Positions 1 to 11,326 of a DNA stretch of 64,000 nt are shown piece by piece (the first letter of the stretch is position 1; the number at the start of each line of letters is the position of its first letter). The DNA is from Hyparrhenia diplandra (lineage: Eukaryota > Streptophyta > Magnoliopsida > Poales > Poaceae), in the NCBI GenBank assembly GCA_015847255.1, contig JADLZK010012227.1, positions 62,001 to 126,000 on the forward strand. The letters run 5' to 3'. Both the position numbers and the translations under genes were made by a program. Below the pieces are notes generated by a model. It made no database searches. It was given only the letters and a program-made list of their open reading frames with translations, and was not told the origin of the DNA.

Positions 1-3000
1 TAAATATTTCACCATGCGATGGATTAATATTTCTTAATTATTATTATAATCATTTATTCAATAGAAATGTGATTCTTAATTATTATTATATTCATTTATT
101 TGTCCAGCCTATACAAACATGTTCGTGTATGCGATTTTTAACACTGAATTACTACGATACGTGTTTTGGTTTTAGTTTGGATCCCCAAAGTTCAGTACTA
201 TTATAGTAGTAGTAAAAATCACATCATCTGGGAACATGATGGAATTATTTTATTACCAAGTGACATCATTTGTAAGAAAAAAATAAACCTTCTACAAGAA
301 AAAAAAATTCAATACAGACAAATTTACCACTTACATGCCAGGATAGAGAATTATTTATATAACATGTTGATACTTTAAGTAATAATAAAATTACTCCATC
401 CATACCGGATGCCGATTAGGTCAAAACAGGAAAATTTTACCGCTGTGGATTTTGTCTACGGCTGTCGATCGCCTGGGGCAGACCTACAGTAAACATGATG
501 AGCTTGCTCTGTGGTAGTCTCAACTCTGAAAACGTGCAATTAATGCATGGCTCCGACGAATAGTCATTTCACATGGTCACAAAACGTGCCTTGACTGATC
601 GACAATGGTCGTCTCACATGGTCTCTGTCGACGACTCACACATGCTTACCTTCATCATATATTCGCCGCATAGCAGCCGGCTGCACCAAGTATGACTACA
701 CACTGTGCACTGTGGATGGCCTATTCTCTCGCTTTTCAAGAAATATAGATGCCATATACTGACTCCGTCCACCTGTTCGTCCACCTGTTCGGGCTGGTCT
801 GTCCGGCCGGGCTGATCTTTGTGAGAGAAAGTATCTTCTTTGGTGGCTGGCCGGTTACCTACTGATCTTTGTGAGAGAAAATATCGCCGACCTACGGCCG
901 ATAAGCCAAGTTTAACAAGGCCTGCCATTCTCGCTTTTCAAGAAATCAAACACTTTTAAGTTTTATGGATATATAACTAAAATTTATATTACATAAATAA
1001 TATCGTCATTGAATAAGATTTTATAATAAAGTTTTGAGATATATATGTTGCACGCATTTTCTCTTGACATAATCAAAGTTGCAAAATTTAACTTGCATGC
1101 ATTCCCAAATGGCCTCTTTTTTGAGACAAGGGATTATACATATATGATGTGGAATCTTGTATATATATCTGAACAACATTTGCGTCCATGTTTATCTAGT
1201 CAGTCAACAATTAATTGAGTCCATATACATGGAGCAATTTAGCTACCGGGCATGGTTGCACGTGTTTAAATATAATAATGTTTTTTACAACAAACATAAC
1301 TTTATTATTTATAAAAGATGTAACGAACACCCTGGTCCGGAGACCGGGGATGCCAGTTTACCAGAGTTGCACGTTTCGAAAATGCAGTTTGGCACGTTTT
1401 TGAGAAATTTTTAGCAGATAGAGATGGAGTAGAGTTCTTGGCTGTAGCCTGAGACATGTTGGACGAACGTGGAAGTCAACAGTTGGCTTCGTTAGACTGA
1501 TCCAAACCGTCGCTCTTACTTTCGTTTTCAACATTATTATTGGAATTAATTATTATTCATCCAGCACCAGCCGTATGTACGTGCATTGCTTCTCATCAGT
1601 CTTTGCACGTTTTCAGACATGCTAGACATATAAACTATTCATCATATATCATGCTGACAACGACCAGTGGTGTAGCATGCGAAAAAAATATGAGTGAGGT
1701 CAGTCTCCATGGAGTAACAACGTGTTCATCGTTGATTTCATAAGTCACGACACGTGTTCTTGCGCTTGAATCTAAAGACGAGAGATGTCTAGTTTTGCTT
1801 TCCAATATTTCTTCTAGATTTGACCACTAGTTTATACGCATATGCATGGCTATATATAATACTTAAGTTCACAGTGAGGCCTCGCAGTTGCTATCCCTCG
1901 TTAATTCCATTGTTTAGCTGACTAAACATTAGTTGAGGCGTTTCGATACTCTAGCTAAACCTTAGCTGAGCATAGTTTGGTCACTGAAGACTTTTAGCTG
2001 GTTTTACCTAGGTTTAACTAAAGAGATTATGCACATTTTGTCCTCTAGCTAAAGTTTAGCTAGGCTTAGCCTAGACCTCCTTGGTGGCTTTGCCTAGCTC
2101 CACATCTCTACTAAGAAGAAGAAAGAAGAAAGAAGAAAGAAGAAGAAGAAGAGAGAGGGAGAAAGACTCTCTTGTGTGTAGAGAGAACGTGAGGGGGGGG
2201 CTACTTAGGCATGGATGAGATGGGCCTAAGTGCTAATTGAACGTGAGTTGCGTGACTTGAGTTGAACCTCTATACTTAGGATAAACATTAGAACTTTCAG
2301 CTAACTGTGATCCAAGTCAGAAGTTCAAAATCGACATTTCCACATTGAGTAGGGTTAACTCGAGAGTCAAGTACAAAGATATTGGAGCTACAGGCAAGCA
2401 ATTGCTTGGATCAGTGATTTCGCTGGGATGAGATGATTGGTTCTGAGGTAAAGGACAATACACTATTTGTATCATCTATAGGTATAAAAGAGAAACAAAA
2501 CATATCCTTTTGCAGGTGGTTTAGTTGTTGCTGACTTGCTGTTAGGCAATTCTGGTGCAGATAGTTATAGAAAAACAGAGAAAGCTCAAGAATGTGAACT
2601 AAAAAAAATGTTCTGTATATATATATATATTAATATATGCTCTGCTCTTAAAGAGATTTCTGCATGCCTATCGTTTGCCTATGTTTCTGTAGTAATCACT
2701 TCAACGCCACATAACAAGGTTTCTGATTTCAACAACTCAACAGTATGATACCTACTCTGAATGGGAACTGTATGATTTTCATTTCATATAGAATGCGAAG
2801 AGTGAAATGGTGATAATCACCTATAACCTTTAAACTCATCACCTGTACAGCCACTGCCATCAGAGCAGAAGTCAGGTTATGCCTAGAATTCAAGAATGAA
2901 GTGTAGGAACAAACAACTCATAAGACTTATCCTTCCCAAATACTCCCGGAAATGGTAGCAAACATGAAGAAGTGAATAAAAAGGCCATGCAGATCAGGAA

Positions 3001-3430
3001 AATAATTTTATTTTAGAGGAAGATCAGGAAATGAATTGATGCATGAGTTGCTTGGTATTTATCTCGTGACCTGCATGTTGTGGTTTTCCATAGCTCCAGT
3101 TTGATATGTTCTATAATGCGAACTTACTCGATTCTTTCTTTTAGCATTGTTCAGACAGAGTTCTGTCATCCAATTCTTTTGGTTTGCCCTTGCTTTAATG
3201 TCTATATATATTTCATTTTCTGATTCTCTTTGTCATGTTCTTTTTGTTCATTTATTTGAAAATAAAGTTTTAGCCTCTTTGCTGTGTTTGTCTCTAGATA
3301 AGAATGTCTTGATTACTAGTTTATGTTAACCTTACCCTTCATGCTGCTGAGCTGGAATATGAGAAACAGTACTGAGCGGGGGACTGTCTGTTATATTCAG
3401 GAATTTCTGGTGATGCAGGCAGTCCTTTTC
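1..3430. other. AT-rich intergenic DNA, no gene recognised
   Basis: No open frame here looks like a conserved protein and no exon chain was found. The stretch at about 1,870-2,100 is rich in TTTAGCTA/TAGCTAAA motifs in both orientations, like a small DNA-transposon remnant, but I could not define its ends. A purine-rich AAG/AGAA microsatellite lies at about 2,110-2,165. Positions 2,616-2,634 hold a short (TA)n run. Confidence 0.5.
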
Positions 3431-4160
3431 TGTAGCTATCGATTATAAAGAAGGAAGGAACTAACTGAGCTGACAGAAAATGGAAGAAGATACTCTGGAT
3501 GCCAAAAATAATGCATCTTCAACCACCACACTTGTTGTGCTTTCAGTTTCTGGGGCCTGATGTGCTGTAGCAATGTATTAACTATTTAAACAGCTTTGTT
3601 TGCATATAGTAGTTCCTGTTGCTCATTTGCTACTTGCTTTCTTATTAGGCTGCTGTTGAAGAGGGGATTGATATTGATGATGGCTCTACTCCTTTCAGGC
3701 TGGCATCAAAAGTTGATTCCATCATTAAGAATGATAAGCAGAAGGTAGAAGGAAGGCATCATGTCTAAACTCATCAAAGCTATTGCTTTACCAGATCATG
3801 TTTATCTTTAGTTGTAAATTATGTTTGTGTCCACCAAATAGTGTAATATTCTAAATGTGTGTTGGTCAGCTAACAGATCATATTATCATGTGTAGGTTGG
3901 TTGGGACTGAGATTTCAAGTAAGGCTCTGAGCTATCTGCTTAAATTGATTTCAAATAAGATGCTTGCGTTAACGGCAGCGCTATCAGCTTGGCATTGGTT
4001 AGGTTCGAATGCCTTCTCGTTGATGGCTTTGCAGCTTGTACATATAAGTTGAAAAATATCTTTGCAGTCAGGAGGTTCTGCCAGTGGCCACTTGAAGTGT
4101 GGATATAGTGCTGGAAAGTACGAGGACTTGATGGCTGGTGGAATTATTGGCCCCACTAAG
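3430..4160 (+). pseudogene. Decayed fragment of chloroplast chaperonin-60 beta gene
   Basis: The intact protein is a plastid group I chaperonin subunit (RuBisCO-binding protein beta). Here only part of the equatorial/C-terminal coding region survives, as four exon-like blocks. About 3,460-3,520 matches the segment ending near EDALNATK. 3,649-3,744 reads AAVEEGIDIDDGSTPFRLAS and on to KNDKQK, like the family's AAVEEGI..GG..LLRLA.KVD stretch. About 3,896-3,995 reads VGTEISSKALSYLLKLIS and then shifts frame by one lost base. 4,068-4,160 reads KCGYSAGKYEDLMAGGIIGP. The AG before 3,649 and 4,068 and the GT after 3,744 and 4,160 are kept, so this is a copied genomic piece with introns, not a retroposed cDNA. 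The missing exons, the frameshift and the lost glycine-rich motif (family GGGC, here IDDGS) argue that it is non-functional. I assigned the family by recalled protein similarity; the four blocks occur in the correct order. Confidence 0.72.
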
Positions 4161-5180
4161 GTATGCCATTATACAATGGAGTTCTGTTTACCGGTACCTA
4201 CAAAGAGAAATCATTCCTTATGAACTAACGCCCACAATAATATTTTTATAAAGGTTCTTGTATATGTTACCATTTTTTAGAAAAGGTGTTACCATTTTTT
4301 TTATCTCCCCCTGTGCATATGGTTTGAGATATTTACTATTATCGGTATCTCTAAAAGGATTAATTTTGCAACCACTTATCTGATTGAAATAAGATGAAAA
4401 ACAACAAATGTGCAACACGAAAGATGTTTATCTCCTTTAATTAAATTGACAATATTAGAGCTAGAGAGGAAAATAAGCTCCAAGCTGAACCCATGTACAG
4501 AATGCAAACTTTGCATATGTTTTATGCGGATGCCTTCAATTCAGTAAAACGTGTAGCTGTGCTCCTATCCTCGTTTATTTTCTGACCTGTCCAGCTAAAC
4601 CACCTTGTTGGGGAAACAAATGGTTGTTATCGATGCTTGGTTTTTCTTTTTCTGACCGTACTTATTCAGTTAGAACAAATAGATGGTTGGTCTATTAATA
4701 TTTCATTTACAAATGTGATCTAATAGTATAGTCGCAAGTATTTTTGTTATTAAGATCTTTCATATTAATACGCTTGGACATGACTATATATACTTTTAGA
4801 TCACATATATGCATATGGAATATTAATAGGCTTAATTTGTCCTAACGAAATAAAGTATGGTCAGAAAATAAAAATGAATACAATAGTTACTACTCGTTTT
4901 AACTGGAGCACTATATTTGAATTAGCACTAATCAATTTTTTTCTTTCCAATTTCCATGTATTCATAAGTTCGGCACAGCACAACCGGGATTTTCTTAACC
5001 ACTTGGAGACCTAGCTGGGTGAGCATTTCACTAGGAGCGATAAATCTAGTTGTCAATATAGGGCGTAATAAATAAAATTAATATTAACTCATGTTTGGGC
5101 TAACAAATAAAAGGGTACTATGAAAAATTACATACAATATAGGGCGCGATAAGTTTCCATAATCATGTCGCTATGTGTGT
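4161..5180. other. Intergenic, nothing recognised
   Basis: AT-rich sequence without a plausible exon or a transposon with definable ends. Confidence 0.4.
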
Positions 5181-5188
5181 TTGTCTGT

Positions 5189-5198
5189 CTATATATAT
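5189..5198 (+). promoter_or_regulatory. TATA box of the ESF1/MEG-like peptide gene
   Basis: TATATATATG lies 64-73 bp upstream of the start codon at 5,262. This spacing fits a transcription start near 5,220-5,230 and a 5' leader of about 35 nt. Confidence 0.5.
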
Positions 5199-5261
5199 GT
5201 GCCATTCAACACCTAATGATTGTGTGTGAGGTCAGTTAGACAAGATAAGTCACAATCCAAC

Positions 5262-5673
5262 ATGAATTCGAGGAATATTTGTGGAGCCTTGATGTTTATG
5301 TTGTTCCTCTTTATACTCGTTGTTCAATGTAAGTCTCTTGTTATCAACTACTGATAGCTGTCATTGATTTTTTTAATCCATATTCTCATATATATTCATG
5401 AACACGTGGAATCAAACAGCTCGTCCTCATCAGAAGCTTAATGGTGGATCTGAAAGGAGCCTGGCGCATATCCTCACCAACACAACAACAAATCAAAATA
5501 AATTGACACTAAAATTTTGTGCAATTCGTCAGTGTTTTCACCCCTTTAAAGATTGCTGGTGTTGCTTGACGCAAAAACCGGATCAATTGTGTTACTACAG
5601 TATGCATGAATGTCAGGCCGCGTGCCCTGTTTGTGATCCCATCTGTCCGCCCGTTCCTTCACCATCTATATAA
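5262..5673 (+). CDS. Secreted cysteine-rich peptide, ESF1/MEG-like (two exons)
   Basis: Predicted as exons 5,262-5,328 and 5,420-5,673, giving about 106 residues. Exon 1 encodes a signal peptide: MNSRNICGALMFML, then more leucine, phenylalanine and valine. It stops at a GT-AAGT donor in phase 1. The acceptor AG at 5,418-5,419 restores the frame exactly. Exon 2 carries ten cysteines spaced C-x4-C-x6-C-x-C-C-x8-C-x6-C-x3-C-x2-C-x3-C. The first eight, including the CWCC block and the EC-x3-C end, match the pattern of EMBRYO SURROUNDING FACTOR 1 and maize MEG small secreted peptides, which act in endosperm/embryo signalling. The PCPP-rich tail with two extra cysteines is unusual. I chose the start because it is the only ATG that gives a signal peptide and an in-frame splice. 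The function in this species is inferred from the cysteine pattern only. Confidence 0.68.
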
Positions 5674-5674
5674 T

Positions 5675-6241
5675 CTATACAACTATCATTAGATTCAAGT
5701 CTTAAACCTTTAGTAGATCGGAATAATGTATTGAAAATTGATAATGCTAAGGGTGTCCTATGCTATTTTCACTTGATTGCACCTGTGTTTTTAACCTTTT
5801 GTACGTAACTTCGGATTCTACTTGTACAATGTCAATGTCGTGTCATTGCTCTAGATCCCTATAGCACTGGTAGAACTGGGTCCGGCAAAAGTGGTCGTTA
5901 TCGACGCTTGGTTTTCTGGAACATGCTGCATCGGTGGCAAAGATAGACACTGTTTGGGCTGTTCTGAGTTCCGGCGTGGTTATTGTTGTGACGTTAAGAC
6001 CGTGGAGCGGTGGAGGAGAGCCAAGCCTGCTAGTCACGCTCAACGGTCCTTGGATTCTAACTAACCGGGCAAAGTTGGTCAAAAAAAACTAACCAGGCAA
6101 AAGTGCTCGGTCCGTATTTCTTTTCAACAAGGGGCAATGGAAGAGGATGTGCAGCCGGTGCAAGTGCAACCAACCCAATTTATGTTGTCTTCGACTCTAG
6201 GTACGTACGTACGCATGTTATGTCGCCTCTGTTGACATTAT
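5675..6241. other. Intergenic, nothing recognised
   Basis: 3' flank of the ESF1/MEG-like gene followed by unassigned sequence. The short frames on either strand lack recognisable domains. Confidence 0.35.
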
Positions 6242-7408
6242 GGGCTGTTTAGTTGCCCGAATTGGGTTGGCCATGGCCCGTTCGGGCTAAATTCGGGTGT
6301 TTGGTTGTCCTTGGCCAGCCCGTTAGCCAGGTCAGGCCAGCCCACCGACCACCTCATAGTCAGGTAGAAAAAAACGGACCACATGGTTGTTTTTTTAGGG
6401 CCAGGCCTAGCCACAGCGGGCCTCCCGTCACCGCTTGAGGCGTGTATCGGTGTTGCTCCAGACCACCGGCGCACATCCTCTTCCCTCGGACCTCCCCGCA
6501 GCGGCTATACTCCCGCACCGCGGCGGTCAGCCCTACACCCGTTCCTCCTCTTCCGGCGCTCGAATTGAGAACTGACTCCGGCCAAGCGGCGTCGCAAAAC
6601 CGCGGATCTGAGAGGAGGAGGCCCCGCACCTCGGCGTGGCTGGGGTAGGTCGTCGGGGCAAAGAAGGCTTGCCGGTCCACCGGTGGCACCGATGGTCGAG
6701 GATGTAAGGCCACCTTGCCTGGCCGCTCGTGCAAGGGATCCCGCTGGCGCACTCCTTTCGTGGAGGTGCTCGTAAAAGATGGGCATGGAGATTGTCGGCG
6801 GAGATGCGCGTCGAGCTCCTCGCCACGAGCTCCTTGCACAGAGTCAAAGTGGCCGCGGTAGTCGCCTGTGCCACGAGAGCCGGATCTCCGCCATCCCCTC
6901 CGTCGACTCCGGCCACCGCAAGAATGCCATCGGGCGTGCGTCACCCCTACGTCGTAAGGCTGCGTGCCTACTACTGGTCCGCCGACGAGAAGGTCGTGGT
7001 CACCGAGTTCATCAACAAAAGTAACCCCGCGACAGCATTGCGCGGTGATCAGTGCCGATGCTATTGCTTATGCCACCGCAAGAGCAGCGGCATTTGCCAC
7101 CTTGATGCTGTATGTGTGCTGGGATGTCGATGGGAGGATGAAGAGGATGAATAGAAGGAAGTGACGACGACAACGATTCTTGCTCTAAATGTGTTCGACG
7201 AAATGCTCATATGGGGTTAAACTTACCTATGTTCAGCTACGGTGATTCTATCGTAGAAATGCACCCAACCAAACAAGAACTAACAGTAGCCAGGCTTAAA
7301 TTTGAAAGTAACCAAACACAAGGTGGGTGGCTATCCAGAACCAGGCCTAGGCTGCCCAGGCTACATTCGCTGTCCAGGCTCCAATAAGCCAACAAACCAA
7401 ACACACCC
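6242..7408. mobile_element. Candidate TIR transposon with captured receptor-kinase fragment
   Basis: The left end GGGCTGTTTAGTTGCC and the reverse complement of the right end, GGGTGTGTTTGGTTTG, resemble each other, as in Harbinger/Tourist-type grass elements. I could not find a clean target-site duplication. The interior (about 6,440-7,160) is much more GC-rich than the flanks. It contains a kinase-derived segment, described separately. No transposase is visible, so the element would be non-autonomous. Confidence 0.45.
6918..7046 (+). pseudogene. Captured LRR receptor-like kinase fragment
   Basis: One frame reads AIGR, and a shifted frame continues VRHPYVVRLRAYYWSADEKV then VVTEF..K.NPATALRG. 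This matches the kinase N-lobe of plant LRR receptor-like kinases of the ZAR1-like group, around RHPN-VVRLRAYYW-DEKL and the NLATAL hinge. Only about 40 residues remain. The lysine, catalytic-loop and DFG motifs are absent. The change of frame inside the AIGR-VRHP junction shows decay. It sits inside the TIR element at 6,242-7,408, the usual signature of transposon gene capture. Confidence 0.68.
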
Positions 7409-7679
7409 TGTATTCTTTCTTAGCAATGCATGCGTTTCATTTTTTTTTTGACTGAAAAATGCATGCGTTTCATGAATGCGTACATATATGCTTAACACTG
7501 TTTTCAGAAATTCTAGCGAAAAACAAAGAACGCAAACGCATGTATGCCGTCCTCGGAACTTAAATGCGCTTTTCATGTTAGATTGGAATCTGGAAAACGT
7601 GGTACGGAAACTAATCATTATTAGTTGTAGTTTCTCCTTTCTTTGGATTCTGGAAGCCCATGCATAATATTTTGCGTGG

Positions 7680-8440
7680 ACTGGAGTGGAGGGGCAATGG
7701 ATAGAGCATGACGCCCGCCCGCCCGGCTCACGCGCACACATCGGATGCCCGTTGCTCCGGCTAATGCTAGCTGCCGACCAGTCGGCGCGAAACGTTGCGC
7801 CGACCAGGTCTTGGTGGGCGGCCCCCCAAGCCCGCCGTCGTCTTCCTCGTCGCCACCATCGCCTCCACCGGCTGCGTCGTCGATTTAGGGTTGCGTGGTG
7901 GTTGCCGCCGCTTTAGGGTACCTCTGCGGCGCCCGCGTCGCCGATCTCCCCCCCCCTTCATTCCTCCCTCCCCGGCCGTAGAAAGAGTGTGGCCATCGAC
8001 ACGGCGCGGGCGGCAGCGGCTCGGCCGGGCGGTGAGCTCGGCGGCCGGGCGCTGCCGAAGCCGGGCGGGGTTGGACCCATCCGGATGGGTACGGGTTGGC
8101 GACGGGGTAGCGGGAGGTCGCCGGAGTTCGAGAAGAAGGTCGTCGCGGTTAGGGTTTCGAAAGGAGAAGAAAAGGGGGAGGGGAAGGGACGCCGCCGCCG
8201 CTGCCCGAAGCCCTAGGGCGCCGGGCGGGGCGGAGCGGCGGGCGGGGGGGCGAGGTGGAGGTTGAAGACGACGTTTAGGCGGGCCAGGCGGGCCTCTGCT
8301 GGGCCGGCCCACCTCCAAGGTGGGCGGCCCCTAGCACGCCCCCTGTTGCTCCTGCGTGCGTGCGTGGCAGTTTGTTTCTGCAGCTGCAGTGCAGGGGGGC
8401 GATCTTTTGGCAGTGCTGCAGTGGCACCACCGCAGCCGCA
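7680..8440. other. GC-rich island, no gene recognised
   Basis: Overlapping arginine/proline/glycine-rich frames occur on both strands, as expected from base composition alone. Two TTAGGGTTT-like motifs (about 7,886 and 8,151) resemble plant 5' leader elements, but no conserved protein follows on either strand. Confidence 0.35.
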
Positions 8441-8954
8441 GTTGTGTAATCTGACCTATCCAATACACAAATAATCCCGTGTGTGATAATGTGGTAATGT
8501 GTCCGTCCGAGCATGTCTAACCTGGAGTACTAGTGAGGGGTGTAGTACTAGCGTCGGCGTCTTGGATTCGGTTATTTGGGTGAGGCACCGACGACGAGCA
8601 TGCGCCGATCCATCGATCCAAGCGGTCTTCCCAGGCGGACGACACGCACTTGAAGGCCGGCGTCCGTGCCGGTGCCCTGCATCGAAAGCTCGGCTGTTGG
8701 CTGGATCGCCCGCCCCGCCTACGCCTACTATGGCGTGCCGACGTGCAGACGCAGCCAGCACGCATGGCGCCTGCTGCAGCCCCGCGCCGGCTCGTTTCCG
8801 GCTGCCGCGTGTTGCGCGTGACCCTGCCGATGCTCCCACGTCGTCCCCTGCTCTCTGCTCCCGAGTACAGTATTTAGGTGTCCGGATGGTATTGGTGCTG
8901 CTGCTACTGATACGTGCGTGCTGCTCGCCGTCTCTTAACTCCAGGCTATCAAGA

Positions 8955-9990
8955 TGCTCCCACTGCTGTCGTGTATTTTTTTTTTTTAAGATACAGGAAC
9001 GAGCTGTTCGGCTTTGGATTAATAAGAAGAAGATTGACCCCGAGTTTTGAGGTAAACCAAGCCCGAAAACCACACCCACGCCAATATAATAGAGAGAATG
9101 ACAACTCAAAGAAAGAGCGGATCCGGAGAAGCCTAGCCTTGTCTAACCCACAGCAACGCCTTCAGCAAGGTTACGGCGTTCGGAAACGCCGCCATCGCTC
9201 GTCCATGACGGACCGGGTTCACACCCGTGGAAGGAACTAGAGACGCGACACCCCAACAGGGAAGACAGCGCCCGCAGGCATCGCCATCGCTAGGCTTTCG
9301 CCCAAAGGCTCCAGTTCAAATGTCAGCCCAGCTTCCGGATCCAAGCAATTCGCGACCGTCGTCGATGCTAGTCGCCCTGCTGTAACCTCACCCGGGGTGA
9401 TCCACACGCCCGGCTCCACCGCGGCCGCTGAGCTCGCAACAGCCACCTCCATGGCAAGGCGACAAGTCGGAAAACCGGCAAAAACGCCTCGCCGCCAAGG
9501 CGTCCACCTATCGAACGCCATAGGCGGCTCTACCTCGGGAGCACTTGCTCTCACCGGGAGCCCACCCCCGCGGACAGCCTCGGCCACCGTCGGCGCCTCA
9601 GTGTTGCACTGGCGGCTCGACCGCAGGAGCATGGACCGGAAGGCGGTCACGCACACTCACCGGGGAGCCCCAGTGGACCACCGAAGTAGGCGGAAACCCG
9701 CCGGCCCCAATGGACGCCGATCTAGGAACCACCAGCTTGGCCATCAGGGGAGGGACTGCGAGAGAGGAGTGCCGCCCCCCAACGCCCGCGGGACAACCCT
9801 CCACCCGCGCGCCGCCGCCACCACCGCGAGCCACAATGCGGCCGTCGGAAGAAGACAGGGGGATGCGGAGAGGAAGGACCTCCCGCCATCATCCTCGGCA
9901 GGCGCCGCCCACTAGTTGCAAGGACCTGGCTCGTACCTCAAGAGCAAGGGCCCGGAGCCCCGACGCCGACCCCACGCCCGGATCCGGACC
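8955..9990 (-). repeat. GC-rich dispersed repeat, copy 1 (non-LTR-like, poly-A on minus strand)
   Basis: About 1 kb is closely matched by 37,820-38,857 in the same orientation. Both begin GCTCCCACTGCTGTCGTG, followed by a poly-T run (8,975-8,988 here), AAGATACAGGAACGAG, and the same GCCTTCAGCAAGGTTACGGC segment. Read on the minus strand the poly-T is a 3' poly-A tail, which suggests a non-LTR retroelement. Minus-strand frames contain a shared stretch near LTFELEPLGESLAMA in both copies, but I recognise no domain. Related GC-rich DNA continues to about 10,400. Confidence 0.5.
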
Positions 9991-10410
9991 GGAGGTGGCC
10001 TAGATCCGCACGCGGAGGGTCGAAAGCCGCCGTTACGCCGGCGATGAGGAAGGGGCCTCGGGGAGGGATCCCGGCGCGACGCTTCCGCTGCCGCGGCCCA
10101 GAAGCCGACGGCTGCGGCGGCCGGAGATGGCGGGCCGAGCCCCACGCGGCTCTAGGCGGCCCGCGACCCTGCTGACCGCCGCATCCCGTGCCACCACACC
10201 GCTGTGAGGGAGAGGCCCCCGCCGCCGCCATCCCGGCGACCACCACGGCCTTGCCGGCAACTCACTCCGGCGGCGCACGGGCGGGGCGACTGGGAGGGGC
10301 GCGATTAGGGTTTGAGCCGCCCGGTCGCTGCGTGGGAGGGTGACTAGGGGGAGGAATAGGGGGTGACTCAGGGGGAGGCTATTCCGCACGAGCTTCCTTT
10401 TGACGAGCAA
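9991..10410. other. GC-rich continuation, no gene recognised
   Basis: Proline/arginine-rich frames on both strands end in a GATTAGGGTTTGAGCC motif at about 10,303. This is probably part of the same transposon-derived block as the repeat to its left. It has no counterpart in the second repeat copy, which is truncated before this point. Confidence 0.3.
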
Positions 10411-10852
10411 GGAAAACCCTGTCTCTGTGTGTAGTACAGGACATTCTGTAGTTGGAGACGAGTACTGTACTAGTATATTACTACAGTCCTACAAGTGAGC
10501 TGTGAGTGAGACCGGGTCTACCAAGTGAGATAGATACGAAATACGAGCACAAACAAAAATCATATAGTAGGCAGGGAAAAGGTAAAGAAGACTTTTTAGG
10601 CTGGATTGCGTTGCGGGTGCACAAAAACTTTTATTAAAAAAAATGGAAAGACCAGTTGAGAACCACCAAATTAACGAGGAGGACGACGATGACGACCACT
10701 GCCGCCGCAAAGGCACCGGTGGATTATGATTATGGTCACCCACAGAGATGCATGCATCGGGTCTACTGGGCTCGTGTAAATAAAGCTAATTAAGCAAAAG
10801 GTGCACGCTGCGTGCATCCATGCGCGCGGCCGGAACTGCACTCACTAACTAA

Positions 10853-11092
10853 CTAGCAGCAAGAGTTGCAGCACGCCCAGCCATAGATCGGGCAAGTGCG
10901 GCAATTACAGGCACTGTAGTGGCAGGGCAACCAATCAAGTCGGCGTGCTTTGCCTTCGTTGCCCTCGGCCGCCACCGCCACTGTTTGCTTGGCCATTAGC
11001 AGGAACAATTGCGCCATCAGCAGGATCAGCACGCAAAGCAGCATAGACTTGTTTGTAAGCGCCATCATCACGCTGCTGCTGCTGCGAGCCAT
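10853..11092 (-). CDS. Small secreted cysteine-rich peptide, family unknown
   Basis: 79 residues starting MARSSSSVMMALTNK. A strongly hydrophobic leader (about residues 17-37, LLCVLILLMAQLFLLMA) ends near AVAA, a plausible signal-peptidase site. It is followed by a charged propeptide-like stretch with KARR and a compact C terminus. Eight cysteines fall in the last 23 residues, spaced C-x4-C-x-C-x2-C-x6-C-C-x2-C-C. I do not recognise this pattern: it is not a defensin (no C-x3-C with late C-x-C) and not a Bowman-Birk loop. I chose the ATG at 11,092 because CTACAG, a good splice acceptor, lies just upstream, implying an intron in the 5' leader. An ATG 30 nt upstream would lie across that acceptor. 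KARR suggests possible proteolytic release of a roughly 28-residue mature peptide; that is inference. Confidence 0.6.
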   Translation of the reverse strand: MARSSSSVMMALTNKSMLLCVLILLMAQLFLLMAKQTVAVAAEGNEGKARRLDWLPCHYSACNCRTCPIYGWACCNSCC

Positions 11093-11309
11093 CGATTTGA
11101 TCTGTAGCATGTACGTATGCAATGCAGGCTAGATTAATTTTCACCAAAAACAAGAGACCGGCTGGATTAAGAATGAGAGAAAGGGAAGAAAAGTAGTATG
11201 ATGACAGTTGCATATACTGAAGATAAAAAGGACAGTACTGCATTACCTACTTAGCGCTCGCTGATTTGCTGCCGTGTGCTAGCTGCAAGACGAGAGGGAG
11301 GGCATCTAA

Positions 11310-11326
11310 TGGATTTATATATATAG
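11310..11326 (-). promoter_or_regulatory. TATA box for the minus-strand peptide gene
   Basis: The minus strand reads TATATATATAAAT here, about 220 bp upstream of the start codon. A leader intron with its donor near the TAG-GTAATG at about 11,245 and its acceptor near 11,101 would account for the distance. Confidence 0.4.

Noticed and set aside
614..928. 104-codon minus-strand frame
   Set aside because: Contains a duplicated CTGATCTTTGTGAGAGAAA segment and no recognisable domain or signal; likely chance.
8456..9109. 217-codon minus-strand frame
   Set aside because: Crosses the boundary and poly-T of the GC-rich repeat and has no recognisable protein motif; composition artefact.
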